Position numbers and translations under genes: made by a program | NCBI RefSeq assembly: GCF_030689685.1 | Contig: NZ_JAUYEY010000022.1 | Coordinates: 49,663 to 113,662, forward strand | DNA from: Polaromonas sp. | GTDB taxonomy: Bacteria; Pseudomonadota; Gammaproteobacteria; Burkholderiales; Burkholderiaceae_C | DNA: 64,000 bases | Direction of reading: 5' to 3' | The notes under the pieces: generated by a model | Seen by the model: only the letters and a program-made list of their open reading frames with translations | What the model was told of the DNA's origin: nothing | Databases searched by the model: none | Part shown: positions 54,141 through 61,857 of the stretch, piece after piece | How positions within the stretch are numbered: position 1 is the first letter of the stretch | How the letters are laid out: each line of letters opens with the position of its first letter

Positions 54141-57048
54141 AGTCAAACAGACGCGCTCGACTTGCCCTTACTGCGGCGTGGGCTGTGGCGTGATCATTGA
54201 ATCGCAGGGTGATGAAATCACGGGTGTGCGCGGCGACCCCGACCACCCGGCCAACTTCGGCAGGTTGTGTACCAAGGGCTCTACCTTGCACCTGACCGCG
54301 TCCAACATCGTCACCCGGCAAACCCGGCTGCTGCATCCGATGCGGCGTGAGCAGCGGGGCGGCACGCCGCAACGCATAGGCTGGGACAGCGCGCTGGATT
54401 TCGCCAGTGAGAAGTTTGCGCAGATCATCCGCGAGCACGGACCGGATGCCGTCGGCTTCTATATTTCGGGCCAGTTGCTGACCGAAGACTATTACGTCTT
54501 CAACAAACTCGCCAAGGGCCTGATAGGCACCAACAACGTCGATACCAACTCCCGCCTGTGCATGAGCAGCGCGGTCGCGGGCTACAAGCAGACGCTGGGC
54601 GCCGACGCGCCGCCCAGTTGCTACGACGATGTGAACCACGCGCAATGCATCTTCATCGTCGGCAGCAACACGTCCTATGCCCATCCGATTCTTTTCCGGC
54701 GTATCGAAGACGCCAAAGCCGCCAACCCGGCGATGAAGATCATCTTCTGCGATCCGCGCCGCACCGACACCGCAGGCATCGCCGATTTGTACCTGCCGAT
54801 CCAGCCCGGCACCGATGTGGCGCTGTTCAACGGCATGTTGCACATCATGCTGTGGGAAGGCTGGACGCAACCCGCCTACATTGCAGCCCACACCAGCGGT
54901 TTCGACGCGCTGAAAACCACGGTACGCGACTACACGCCCGACATCGTGGCGGACACCTGCGGCATCAAAAAAGAGGACCTGTTCACAGCCGCAAAACTGT
55001 TTGCAACTTCGGCGGCGACGCTAAGCCTGTATTGCCAGGGCCTGAACCAGTCCAGCAGCGGCACCGCCAAAAACGCGGCGCTGATCAATCTGCACCTGGC
55101 CACCGCTCAGATCGGCAAGCCGGGCGCCGGACCGTTTTCGCTGACCGGCCAGCCCAACGCCATGGGTGGGCGCGAGGTCGGCGGCCTGGCAAATCTGCTC
55201 AGTGCACACCGCGATCTGGCCAACCCGCAGCACCGTGCCGAAGTGGCTGCCCTGTGGGGCGTGCCCTCGGTGCCCGAGACGCCGGGTAAAACTGCGGTCG
55301 AGATGTTCCAGGCGGCGGCTGACGGCGAGATCAAGGCCTTGTGGATAGCCTGCACCAACCCGGCCCAGTCCATGCCCGATCAGGCCACGGTGCGGCGGGC
55401 GCTCGAGCGCGCCGAGCTGGTGGTGGTGCAAGAGGCTTTTGCCACCCCCGCCACCTGCGACTATGCCGACCTGCTGCTGCCAGCCACTACCTGGGGCGAA
55501 AAAACCGGCACTGTGACCAACAGCGAGCGGCGCATCAGCCGCGTGCGACCCGCAGTGTCTGCACCGGCGGAAACGCGGCATGACTGGTCGATTGCCGTGG
55601 CCTTTGCGCAGCGCCTGGAAAAACTCCTGCCGGTGCAGAAAATCAGCACGCTGTTTCCATGGTCCACGGGCGACGAGACTGCCGCCGTGGAAAACATCTG
55701 GAACGAACACCGCGAATCGACACGCGGGCGCGACCTCGACATCACCGGCATGAGTTACGCCATGCTCGAAGCCGCGCCGCAGCAGTGGCCGCTGCTCGAA
55801 GGCGAAACCAGCGGCAAGGTGCGCCTGTACGAAGACGGTATTTTTCCAACCGAAAACGGCAAGGCCCGCTTCGTCAACACCGTGTACAAGCCGGTGGCCG
55901 AGCCGCGCGAATCACGCTTTCCCTTCTCACTGACCACCGGCCGTCTGCGCGACCAGTGGCATGGCATGAGCCGCACCGGCACGCTGGGCCGCTTGTTTGG
56001 GCATGTGGCCGAACCGGCCATCCAGATGAACGCGCAGGACATGGCGCGGCGCCTGCTCAAGGACGGCGACTTGGTGCATGTCACCTCCAAACGCGGCTCC
56101 ATCGTGGTGCCGCTACAGGCCTCACCCGAAGTCGCGGTCAGCCAGGCCTTTATGGCCATGCACTGGGGCGACGACTACCTGAGCGGCTTGTCGAGCAAGG
56201 GCGAGCGGCTGGCCGGTGTCAACGCGCTGACCACTTCGGCGTATTGCCCCAGCTCCAAACAACCCGAGCTCAAACATGCTGCGATCAAAATTCTCAAGGC
56301 TGAACTGCCATGGTCGCTGCTGGCCATGGCCTGGCTGTCTGATGACCAGGTGCTGACGGCGCGAGAAAAGCTCAAGCCTTTGATGGCCAGCTTTACCTTC
56401 AGCAGTTGTGTGCCGTTTTCCAACGAGGTGCCGCTGGGAGAAGCGGGCCGCCAGCGCACCGGCCTGCTGTTTCGCGCAGCCGGTTTTGAAGCACCCCCCG
56501 AAGGTCTGCTGGAAAAAATAGAAAACATTCTCGGCCTGGATGGCGCCGACGCGCTGCGTTACGTAGATAAAAAGAAAGGCCAGCACCGCACGGCACGACT
56601 GGTGCGCAAGGGCAAACAACACGAAGAGGCCGAACTTACCGGCTTTGTGCTGGCCGGTGACATCAGCGCACAAGCCTGGATCAAGACCCTGCTACAGGAC
56701 GAGTTGCCGGCCCAAGCTTATGGCCGCTTGCTGCTGCTGCCCGGGGGCAAGGCGCCGGTAGCGCTGCAAACGCGCGGCAAGCCGGTGTGCAGTTGCTTCA
56801 GCGTGAGCGATACCGAGATCGGCACCTGCCTGAACGAGATCACCCAGGCGGCAGGCGGCGCCGGATATCTGGCCAGCGATGCCGACCGCCTGCGTTTGCT
56901 GCAAGACAAGCTCAAATGCGGCACCAACTGCGGCTCCTGCGTGCCCGAGATCAAACGCATCGTCCGGACTGCGACCGAAGCCCGGCACCTGCCCCCACCC
57001 ACCGCCGGTGGCGAACGCACCGTGATTCCGATCAAGGTCCTCGCCTGA
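54085..57048 (+). CDS. nasA: Assimilatory nitrate reductase catalytic subunit (molybdopterin, with C-terminal 2Fe-2S domain)
   Basis: A 987-residue enzyme that reduces nitrate to nitrite. The N-terminal 4Fe-4S cluster is bound by CPYCGVGCG (27-35) and GRLCTKGS; bis-MGD domains follow (GQLLTEDYYVFNKLAKG, GQPNAMGGREVGGLANLL), and a BFD-like 2Fe-2S module (CSCFSVSD near 901, CGTNCGSCVPEIKR) closes it. The only start is GTG 54085 in the spacer of the inverted repeat; residues 8-20 are repeat-encoded. Confidence 0.93.
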   Translation: MTLAKTGSPHPHPLPGGEGVKQTRSTCPYCGVGCGVIIESQGDEITGVRGDPDHPANFGRLCTKGSTLHLTASNIVTRQTRLLHPMRREQRGGTPQRIGWDSALDFASEKFAQIIREHGPDAVGFYISGQLLTEDYYVFNKLAKGLIGTNNVDTNSRLCMSSAVAGYKQTLGADAPPSCYDDVNHAQCIFIVGSNTSYAHPILFRRIEDAKAANPAMKIIFCDPRRTDTAGIADLYLPIQPGTDVALFNGMLHIMLWEGWTQPAYIAAHTSGFDALKTTVRDYTPDIVADTCGIKKEDLFTAAKLFATSAATLSLYCQGLNQSSSGTAKNAALINLHLATAQIGKPGAGPFSLTGQPNAMGGREVGGLANLLSAHRDLANPQHRAEVAALWGVPSVPETPGKTAVEMFQAAADGEIKALWIACTNPAQSMPDQATVRRALERAELVVVQEAFATPATCDYADLLLPATTWGEKTGTVTNSERRISRVRPAVSAPAETRHDWSIAVAFAQRLEKLLPVQKISTLFPWSTGDETAAVENIWNEHRESTRGRDLDITGMSYAMLEAAPQQWPLLEGETSGKVRLYEDGIFPTENGKARFVNTVYKPVAEPRESRFPFSLTTGRLRDQWHGMSRTGTLGRLFGHVAEPAIQMNAQDMARRLLKDGDLVHVTSKRGSIVVPLQASPEVAVSQAFMAMHWGDDYLSGLSSKGERLAGVNALTTSAYCPSSKQPELKHAAIKILKAELPWSLLAMAWLSDDQVLTAREKLKPLMASFTFSSCVPFSNEVPLGEAGRQRTGLLFRAAGFEAPPEGLLEKIENILGLDGADALRYVDKKKGQHRTARLVRKGKQHEEAELTGFVLAGDISAQAWIKTLLQDELPAQAYGRLLLLPGGKAPVALQTRGKPVCSCFSVSDTEIGTCLNEITQAAGGAGYLASDADRLRLLQDKLKCGTNCGSCVPEIKRIVRTATEARHLPPPTAGGERTVIPIKVLA

Positions 57049-57115
57049 TCGGGGCCCTGTCGGGTGCGCTTAAGCTCATAACGAATAAGTTATCTGCCTT
57101 CGCCGACAATCACGC

Positions 57116-58021
57116 ATGTCCATCGCTCAGTACATCAAGGTCATAGGCTGCGGAAAAGACGGCGCCAGGCCGCTCACGCGCGAGCAGGCGGCAGACCTGT
57201 TCGGCCAGGTGCTCGATGGCAGCGTGACCGACCTGGAGATTGGCGGCTTTTGCCTGGCTATGCGCATCAAAGGCGAAACACCCGAAGAGATGGCGGGTTT
57301 TCTGGACGCCACCTACCAGCGCATGTATCGTTTTCCGGCCAGTGACAGGCCCACCGTGGTGCTGCCCAGTTACAACGGCGCCCGCAAGCTGCCGGTGCTC
57401 ACGCCCCTGCTGGCGCTGCTGCTGGCGCGTGAAGGCTTGCCGGTGCTGGTGCATGGCACCGCCACCGAGTCCAGCCGGGTATTTACGTCAAATGTGCTTG
57501 CAGCCCTTGATGTACATGCGCAAGCAGCTATTAAAACGATAGCAAATGGCGAAGTGGTATTTGCCCCCACAGAACTGCTGTGCCCGGGCCTCAAGCGCCT
57601 GCTGGACGTGCGGCGCGCTGTCGGCCTGCGCAACCCGGCGCACAGCCTGGTCAAAATCATGAACCCCTGCCTGGGCAAGGCGCTGGTGGTCAGCAGCTAC
57701 ACGCACCCTGAATATGCGATTTCGATGGGCCAGACCTTTGAGCTGACGGCAGCCAACGCCCTGCTGCTGCGCGGCACCGAGGGCGAGGTGGTGGCCGATG
57801 CACGCCGCACGCCGCAGATGGAAGCATTCATCGGCGGACAACGCACGCTGCTGCAGGAGGCCCAGCCCGGCACACTGGCCAGCGTGCCCGACCTGCCTCT
57901 AGAAATTGACAGCAACAGCACCGCCGTCTATATCCGCGCGGTGATGTCGGGCTCACACGCCGTGCCAGCATCGATAACACGGCAGGTGGAACATATCTTG
58001 CAATTAACTTTGCAACTATGA
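57116..58021 (+). CDS. ybiB: DNA-binding protein YbiB (anthranilate phosphoribosyltransferase-like fold)
   Basis: A 301-residue protein of the TrpD2/YbiB family, which has the fold of anthranilate phosphoribosyltransferase but binds nucleic acids. Marks are TDLEIGGFCLAMRIKGETPEE, DVRRAVGLRNPAHSLVK and VVSSYTHPEY. Residues of about 124-143 (TSNVLAALDVHAQAAIKTIA) are encoded by a family A repeat. It sits between nasA and cobA, coupled to cobA by an ATGA overlap. Confidence 0.85.
   Translation: MSIAQYIKVIGCGKDGARPLTREQAADLFGQVLDGSVTDLEIGGFCLAMRIKGETPEEMAGFLDATYQRMYRFPASDRPTVVLPSYNGARKLPVLTPLLALLLAREGLPVLVHGTATESSRVFTSNVLAALDVHAQAAIKTIANGEVVFAPTELLCPGLKRLLDVRRAVGLRNPAHSLVKIMNPCLGKALVVSSYTHPEYAISMGQTFELTAANALLLRGTEGEVVADARRTPQMEAFIGGQRTLLQEAQPGTLASVPDLPLEIDSNSTAVYIRAVMSGSHAVPASITRQVEHILQLTLQL
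57487..57544 (-). repeat. Dispersed repeat family A, copy 6 (inside ybiB)
   Basis: Minus strand: GCTATCGTTTTAATAGCTGC, TTGCGCATGTACAT, CAAGGGCTGCAAGCACATTT. It is in frame inside ybiB. Confidence 0.7.
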
Positions 58022-58809
58022 CAAGCGGCAAACACACTCCTTCTTCAAACGGCCACTGCACCCTGGTGGGTGCGGGCCCGGGCGACCCGGAGCTGCTGAC
58101 TATCAAAGCGCTCAAGGCCATCCAGGCGGCAACCGTTTTGCTGGTGGACGATCTGGTCAGTGACGACATCGTCGCCTATGCCAGGCCAGACGCGCGCATT
58201 GTTCACGTTGGCAAACGCGGCGGCTGCAAATCAACGCCGCAGGAGTTCATTGAAAAGCTCATGATCATGGCCGTGCGCGAAGGCGAAAACGTGGTGCGCC
58301 TCAAGGGTGGTGACCCCTTCATCTTCGGGCGCGGCGGAGAAGAGGTCGAGCAGCTGCGCGCCGCCGGCATTGAAGTGCGGGTTATCAACGGCATCACCGC
58401 CGGCCTGGCCGCCGTGAGCGCGCTGGGCGTGCCGCTGACGCACCGCCAGCATGCCCACGGTGTGGTGTTTGTCACCGGCCATGCCAAACCGGGCGACGAA
58501 GGCACCGACTGGCGCATGCTGGCCAACACCGCTTTCAAGGCCAAACTGACCCTGGTGATTTACATGGGCGTCAGCGGCGCTGGTCGTATCCAGAGCGAAT
58601 TGCTGACGGGTCTGCCCGCCTCTACCCCAGTGGCCGTGATCCAGAACGCCTCGTTGCCCACACAACGCCACATCACCACCACGCTCGGCCAACTGGCTGA
58701 AGCCATCAGCGAGTCCGGCCTGGCCAGCCCGTCGGTCATCGTGGTCGGCAACGTGGTCAGCGGTATTGCGGCCGCTGCCGAAAACCCGGCACTTTTTCGC
58801 GCGGCCTGA
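58018..58809 (+). CDS. cobA: Uroporphyrinogen-III C-methyltransferase (siroheme synthesis)
   Basis: A 263-residue SAM-dependent enzyme making precorrin-2. Marks are TLVGAGPGDPELLTIKALKA, VRLKGGDPFIFGRGGEE and GITAGLAAVSALGVPLTHR. It is a stand-alone SUMT, not the CysG fusion. Next to nirB/nasA it supplies the siroheme of NirB, and it is coupled to ybiB. Confidence 0.92.
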   Translation: MTSGKHTPSSNGHCTLVGAGPGDPELLTIKALKAIQAATVLLVDDLVSDDIVAYARPDARIVHVGKRGGCKSTPQEFIEKLMIMAVREGENVVRLKGGDPFIFGRGGEEVEQLRAAGIEVRVINGITAGLAAVSALGVPLTHRQHAHGVVFVTGHAKPGDEGTDWRMLANTAFKAKLTLVIYMGVSGAGRIQSELLTGLPASTPVAVIQNASLPTQRHITTTLGQLAEAISESGLASPSVIVVGNVVSGIAAAAENPALFRAA

Positions 58810-58860
58810 GAGCACTGCCCGGCTACACTCGCCTGTCCCGGACGGCTTGAGTTGCTCTAC

Positions 58861-58910
58861 TTTTGATAGCTGCTCGCGCCCGTCCCATATGGGCTGGAGG
58901 CCGATTTGAC
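58861..58910 (+). repeat. Dispersed repeat family A, copy 7 (carries a ribosome-binding site)
   Basis: TTTTGATAGCTGCTCGCGCC, CGTCCCATAT, GGGCTGGAGGCCGATTTGA. GGAGG at 58896-58900 and TTG at 58906 serve the next gene. Confidence 0.8.
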
Positions 58911-60156
58911 TCAAAAATTTGATGTGGTGGTGGTGGGAGCTGGCGCCGCAGGCCTGTTCTGCGCCAGCCTGGCCGGCCAGCGCGGCCTCAAGGTGCTGCT
59001 GCTGGACCACAGCGAAAAAGTCGCCGAGAAAATCCGCATCTCGGGCGGCGGCCGCTGCAACTTCACGAATCGCGACACCACACCGGCGAACTTCCTCAGC
59101 GAGAACCCGCACTTCTGCCGCTCTGCCCTGTCGCGCTACACGCCGCAGGACTTTATCGCCCTGCTACAGCGCCACCAGATTCCCTTCCACGAAAAACACA
59201 AAGGCCAGTTGTTTTGCGACCGCTCGGCCGAGGACGTCATCAACCTGCTGCTGGCCGAGTGCGCGGCCGGTGGGGTCACGCGCTGGCAGCCTTGCAGCAT
59301 CAAAAGCATCACCAGCCTTCAACAGACGGGCGCAAGCAGCTATCAAATTGAGAGCGACCGGGGCCTGATTGAAGCACCGCAGGTGGTGGTTGCCACCGGC
59401 GGTCTGTCGATTCCCAAGATAGGCGCGACTGATTTTGGCTACCGCATCGCCAAACAGTTCGGCCTGCGTCTGGTCGAGCCGCGCGCTGGTCTGGTGCCGC
59501 TGACCTTTGACGGTGAGACCTGGACGCCTTACGCCCAGCTTTCCGGCCTGGCGCTGCCGGTGCTGATCGAAACCGGTGCGCCGGACGCCACGCCCAAGCA
59601 GCGCAAAAAAGCCGCCGTGTTTGCCGAAGACCTGCTGTTCACGCATCGCGGCCTGAGCGGCCCGGCAGTGCTGCAGATCTCCAGCTTCTGGCGCGAAGGC
59701 CAGCCAGTGCGCATCAACCTCGCACCCGGCGTGGACCTGCCCACCCTGCTGCGGCGCGCCAAGGCCAGCTCGAAAAAACTGATCGCCAATGAGCTTGCGG
59801 CGCTGGTGCCCAGCCGACTGGCCGACGCCTGGGTCAGCCGCGATGCGGCCTGGCAAAAACCCATCAACGACGCCACCGACAAGGCCCTGACCGCCCTGGC
59901 CGACCGCCTGCAGGACTGGCAGCTGATACCGACGGGCACCGAGGGCTACAAAAAGGCCGAGGTCACGCTGGGCGGTATTGACACCCGCGATCTGTCGTCC
60001 CAGACGATGGAGTCGAAGCAGCCAGGCCTGTATTTCATTGGCGAAGTGGTGGACGTCACCGGTTGGCTCGGTGGTTACAACTTCCAGTGGGCCTGGGCCT
60101 CGGCGCACGCCTGTGCAACTGCGCTCGCAGATCGCCAACAAGACGATGTGACCTGA
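58906..60156 (+). CDS. HI0933-family NAD(P)/FAD-dependent oxidoreductase
   Basis: A 416-residue flavoprotein: FAD motif VVVGAGAAGLFCASLAG, then SGGGRCNFTNRD, GGLSIPKIGATDFGY and a C-terminal VTGWLGGYNFQWAWASA. The start is TTG 58906 with a perfect GGAGG five bases upstream, both within a repeat copy. Residues around 133-150 (SITSLQQTGASSYQIE) are encoded by another repeat copy. The family's reaction is unknown. Confidence 0.87.
   Translation: MTQKFDVVVVGAGAAGLFCASLAGQRGLKVLLLDHSEKVAEKIRISGGGRCNFTNRDTTPANFLSENPHFCRSALSRYTPQDFIALLQRHQIPFHEKHKGQLFCDRSAEDVINLLLAECAAGGVTRWQPCSIKSITSLQQTGASSYQIESDRGLIEAPQVVVATGGLSIPKIGATDFGYRIAKQFGLRLVEPRAGLVPLTFDGETWTPYAQLSGLALPVLIETGAPDATPKQRKKAAVFAEDLLFTHRGLSGPAVLQISSFWREGQPVRINLAPGVDLPTLLRRAKASSKKLIANELAALVPSRLADAWVSRDAAWQKPINDATDKALTALADRLQDWQLIPTGTEGYKKAEVTLGGIDTRDLSSQTMESKQPGLYFIGEVVDVTGWLGGYNFQWAWASAHACATALADRQQDDVT
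59301..59350 (-). repeat. Dispersed repeat family A, copy 8 (inside the HI0933-type gene)
   Basis: Minus strand: CAATTTGATAGCTGCTTGCG, CCCGTCTGTTGAA, GGCTGGTGATGCTTTTG. It is in frame within the flavoprotein gene. Confidence 0.7.
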
Positions 60157-60267
60157 TTGATCAACATTAGCTGGGTACGAGGATGCGCAAAACACAGGTT
60201 TACTTGAAAACCTGACGCAACGGGAACGAGGGAGCGTTCATGTTCGGAGTAGCAAATTCTTTGCCCG

Positions 60268-60306
60268 ATTGTTTGCGACACAAAATGTCGCACTCAAGCA
60301 AACAAT
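60268..60306 (+). promoter_or_regulatory. Composite palindrome upstream of the DUF2779-WYL pair
   Basis: Outer arms ATTGTTTGC (60268-60276) and GCAAACAAT (60298-60306) enclose, overlapping them, TGCGACA (60274-60280) and TGTCGCA (60286-60292) around CAAAA. All four arms are perfect. It lies 52 bases before the DUF2779 gene in an AT-richer gap, as an operator for the WYL protein would. Confidence 0.55.
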
Positions 60307-60357
60307 TAACTTCGAATCAAAACTGAACCAGCAAGCTCCGTATCCAGACAAGTCCCT

Positions 60358-61854
60358 ATGCGCACTTTTTCAAAATCAAAACTGATGGCACTCCGCCAGT
60401 GTCAAAAGCGTTTATGGCTGGAGGTGCATCGCCGTGATCTGCGGGAAGACTCTTCAAGTACCGAGGCTATTTTTCAGACAGGTCATCAGGTCGGTGAGTT
60501 GGCACAACGCATTTACGACCCCGAGAATCTTGGTGCTCTGATCGATGTACAGACCGAGGGCTTTGCGCGTGCGTTTGAGCGCAGCGCCGAATTGCTCCAC
60601 GCAGCACAACCCATCTTTGAAGCCGGTTTCTCAGCCGGTGGTGCCCTGGCCTTCGCCGACGTCATGCTGCCTGAACAACAAGACGGCCAACGGGTCTGGC
60701 GCATGGTGGAAGTCAAATCATCCACCAGCGTGAAGGACTACCACCGCGATGACGTGGCCGTGCAAGCCTTTGTAGCCCAATCCGCTGGCGTTGCGCTGCA
60801 GTCCATTTCACTGGCTCACATTGACAGTTCGTGGACTTATCCGGGTGACGGGGACTACTGCGGGCTCTTGAAAGAAAACGATTTAACAGCAGAAGCTTTC
60901 TCAAGAACCGAAGAAGTCAAATCCTGGATTGCCCAGGCGCAGCTTGTCAGCGCCAGTCCTGTAGAACCAGCTATCGAAATAGGAGCGCATTGCGACACGC
61001 CTTTTGCCTGCGGCTTTTACGACTATTGCAGCCGTGACGAGCCGAAAGCGGAATACCCGGTCTATTGGCTGCCCTACATCGGTGCTAAAGCGGCAACACT
61101 CGCCGAGCAGGGCGTGATCGACCTCAGAAACGTGCCAGACGATTTTCTCAACGCCAGGCAGCAACGGGTAAAAACCCACACCCTGGCCAATACGGTGTTC
61201 TTCGATGCGGTCGGTGCCGCAGCGGATCTGGCTGCGCATAGCCTGCCCGCGCATTTTCTCGACTTCGAGACCATCCAGTTTGCCGTGCCGATCTGGAAAG
61301 GCACGCGCCCCTATCAGCAGAACACCTTCCAGTTCAGCCTGCACACCTTATCCTCTTCGGGTCAGCTTGATCACACTGAATTCCTCGATATTTCGGGTAA
61401 TGACCCATCCGAGCCCTTTGCCCGTGCATTGATCACCGCCTGTAGTCAGAGTGGGCCTGTATACGTGTACAACGCCGGGTTTGAAACGGCGCGCATGAGC
61501 GAGCTGGCAATCCGTTATCCGCCGTTGAGTCAGGACCTGCGGGCCATCAACGCCCGGGTGGTCGATCTGCTGTCCATCGCACGCGAGCGCTACTATCATC
61601 CCAGCCAGCAAGGCAGTTGGAGCATCAAAAAGGTGCTGCCTGCCGTGGCGCCGGAACTGCGCTACGACGCCCTTGACGGCGTGCGGGATGGCGGCATGGC
61701 GATGGAGGCTTTCCTGGAGGCGATCCATCCCGACACCAGCGCTGAACGGAAAAAACAGATCGAACAACAATTGCTGGCCTACTGCAAGCTCGATACTTAC
61801 GCCATGGTTCGCCTTTGGCAGGTGTTTGCAGGACGTACTGAACTGAAGGTCTGA
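60358..61854 (+). CDS. DUF2779 protein: Cas4-like Fe-S PD-(D/E)XK domain fused to a DEDD-type exonuclease domain
   Basis: A 498-residue protein. The N-terminal half looks like a Cas4/RecB-type nuclease: LRQCQKRLWLE with a first Cys near 14, the core MVEVKSSTSVKDYHRDDVAVQ with E-x-K near 118-120, and HCDTPFACGFYDYC with three more Cys, the 1+3 spacing of a 4Fe-4S nuclease cluster. The C-terminal half has HFLDFETIQFAVP (D-x-E), YNAGFETARM and LAYCKLDTYAMVRLW, like DEDD exonucleases. It is three bases from the WYL gene. Function is unproven; nucleic-acid defence or repair is inferred. Confidence 0.78.
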   Translation: MRTFSKSKLMALRQCQKRLWLEVHRRDLREDSSSTEAIFQTGHQVGELAQRIYDPENLGALIDVQTEGFARAFERSAELLHAAQPIFEAGFSAGGALAFADVMLPEQQDGQRVWRMVEVKSSTSVKDYHRDDVAVQAFVAQSAGVALQSISLAHIDSSWTYPGDGDYCGLLKENDLTAEAFSRTEEVKSWIAQAQLVSASPVEPAIEIGAHCDTPFACGFYDYCSRDEPKAEYPVYWLPYIGAKAATLAEQGVIDLRNVPDDFLNARQQRVKTHTLANTVFFDAVGAAADLAAHSLPAHFLDFETIQFAVPIWKGTRPYQQNTFQFSLHTLSSSGQLDHTEFLDISGNDPSEPFARALITACSQSGPVYVYNAGFETARMSELAIRYPPLSQDLRAINARVVDLLSIARERYYHPSQQGSWSIKKVLPAVAPELRYDALDGVRDGGMAMEAFLEAIHPDTSAERKKQIEQQLLAYCKLDTYAMVRLWQVFAGRTELKV

Positions 61855-61857
61855 CCT

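Noticed and set aside
52022..54891. Very long minus-strand open frames opposite nirB, nirD and nasA
   Set aside because: They are antisense to well-recognised enzymes with intact motifs and have Arg/His/Gln/Ala-biased composition without domains.
60958..60995. Possible further family A repeat in the DUF2779 gene
   Set aside because: CGATAGCTGG and GGACTGGCGC on the minus strand are suggestive, but too many positions differ to call it a copy.
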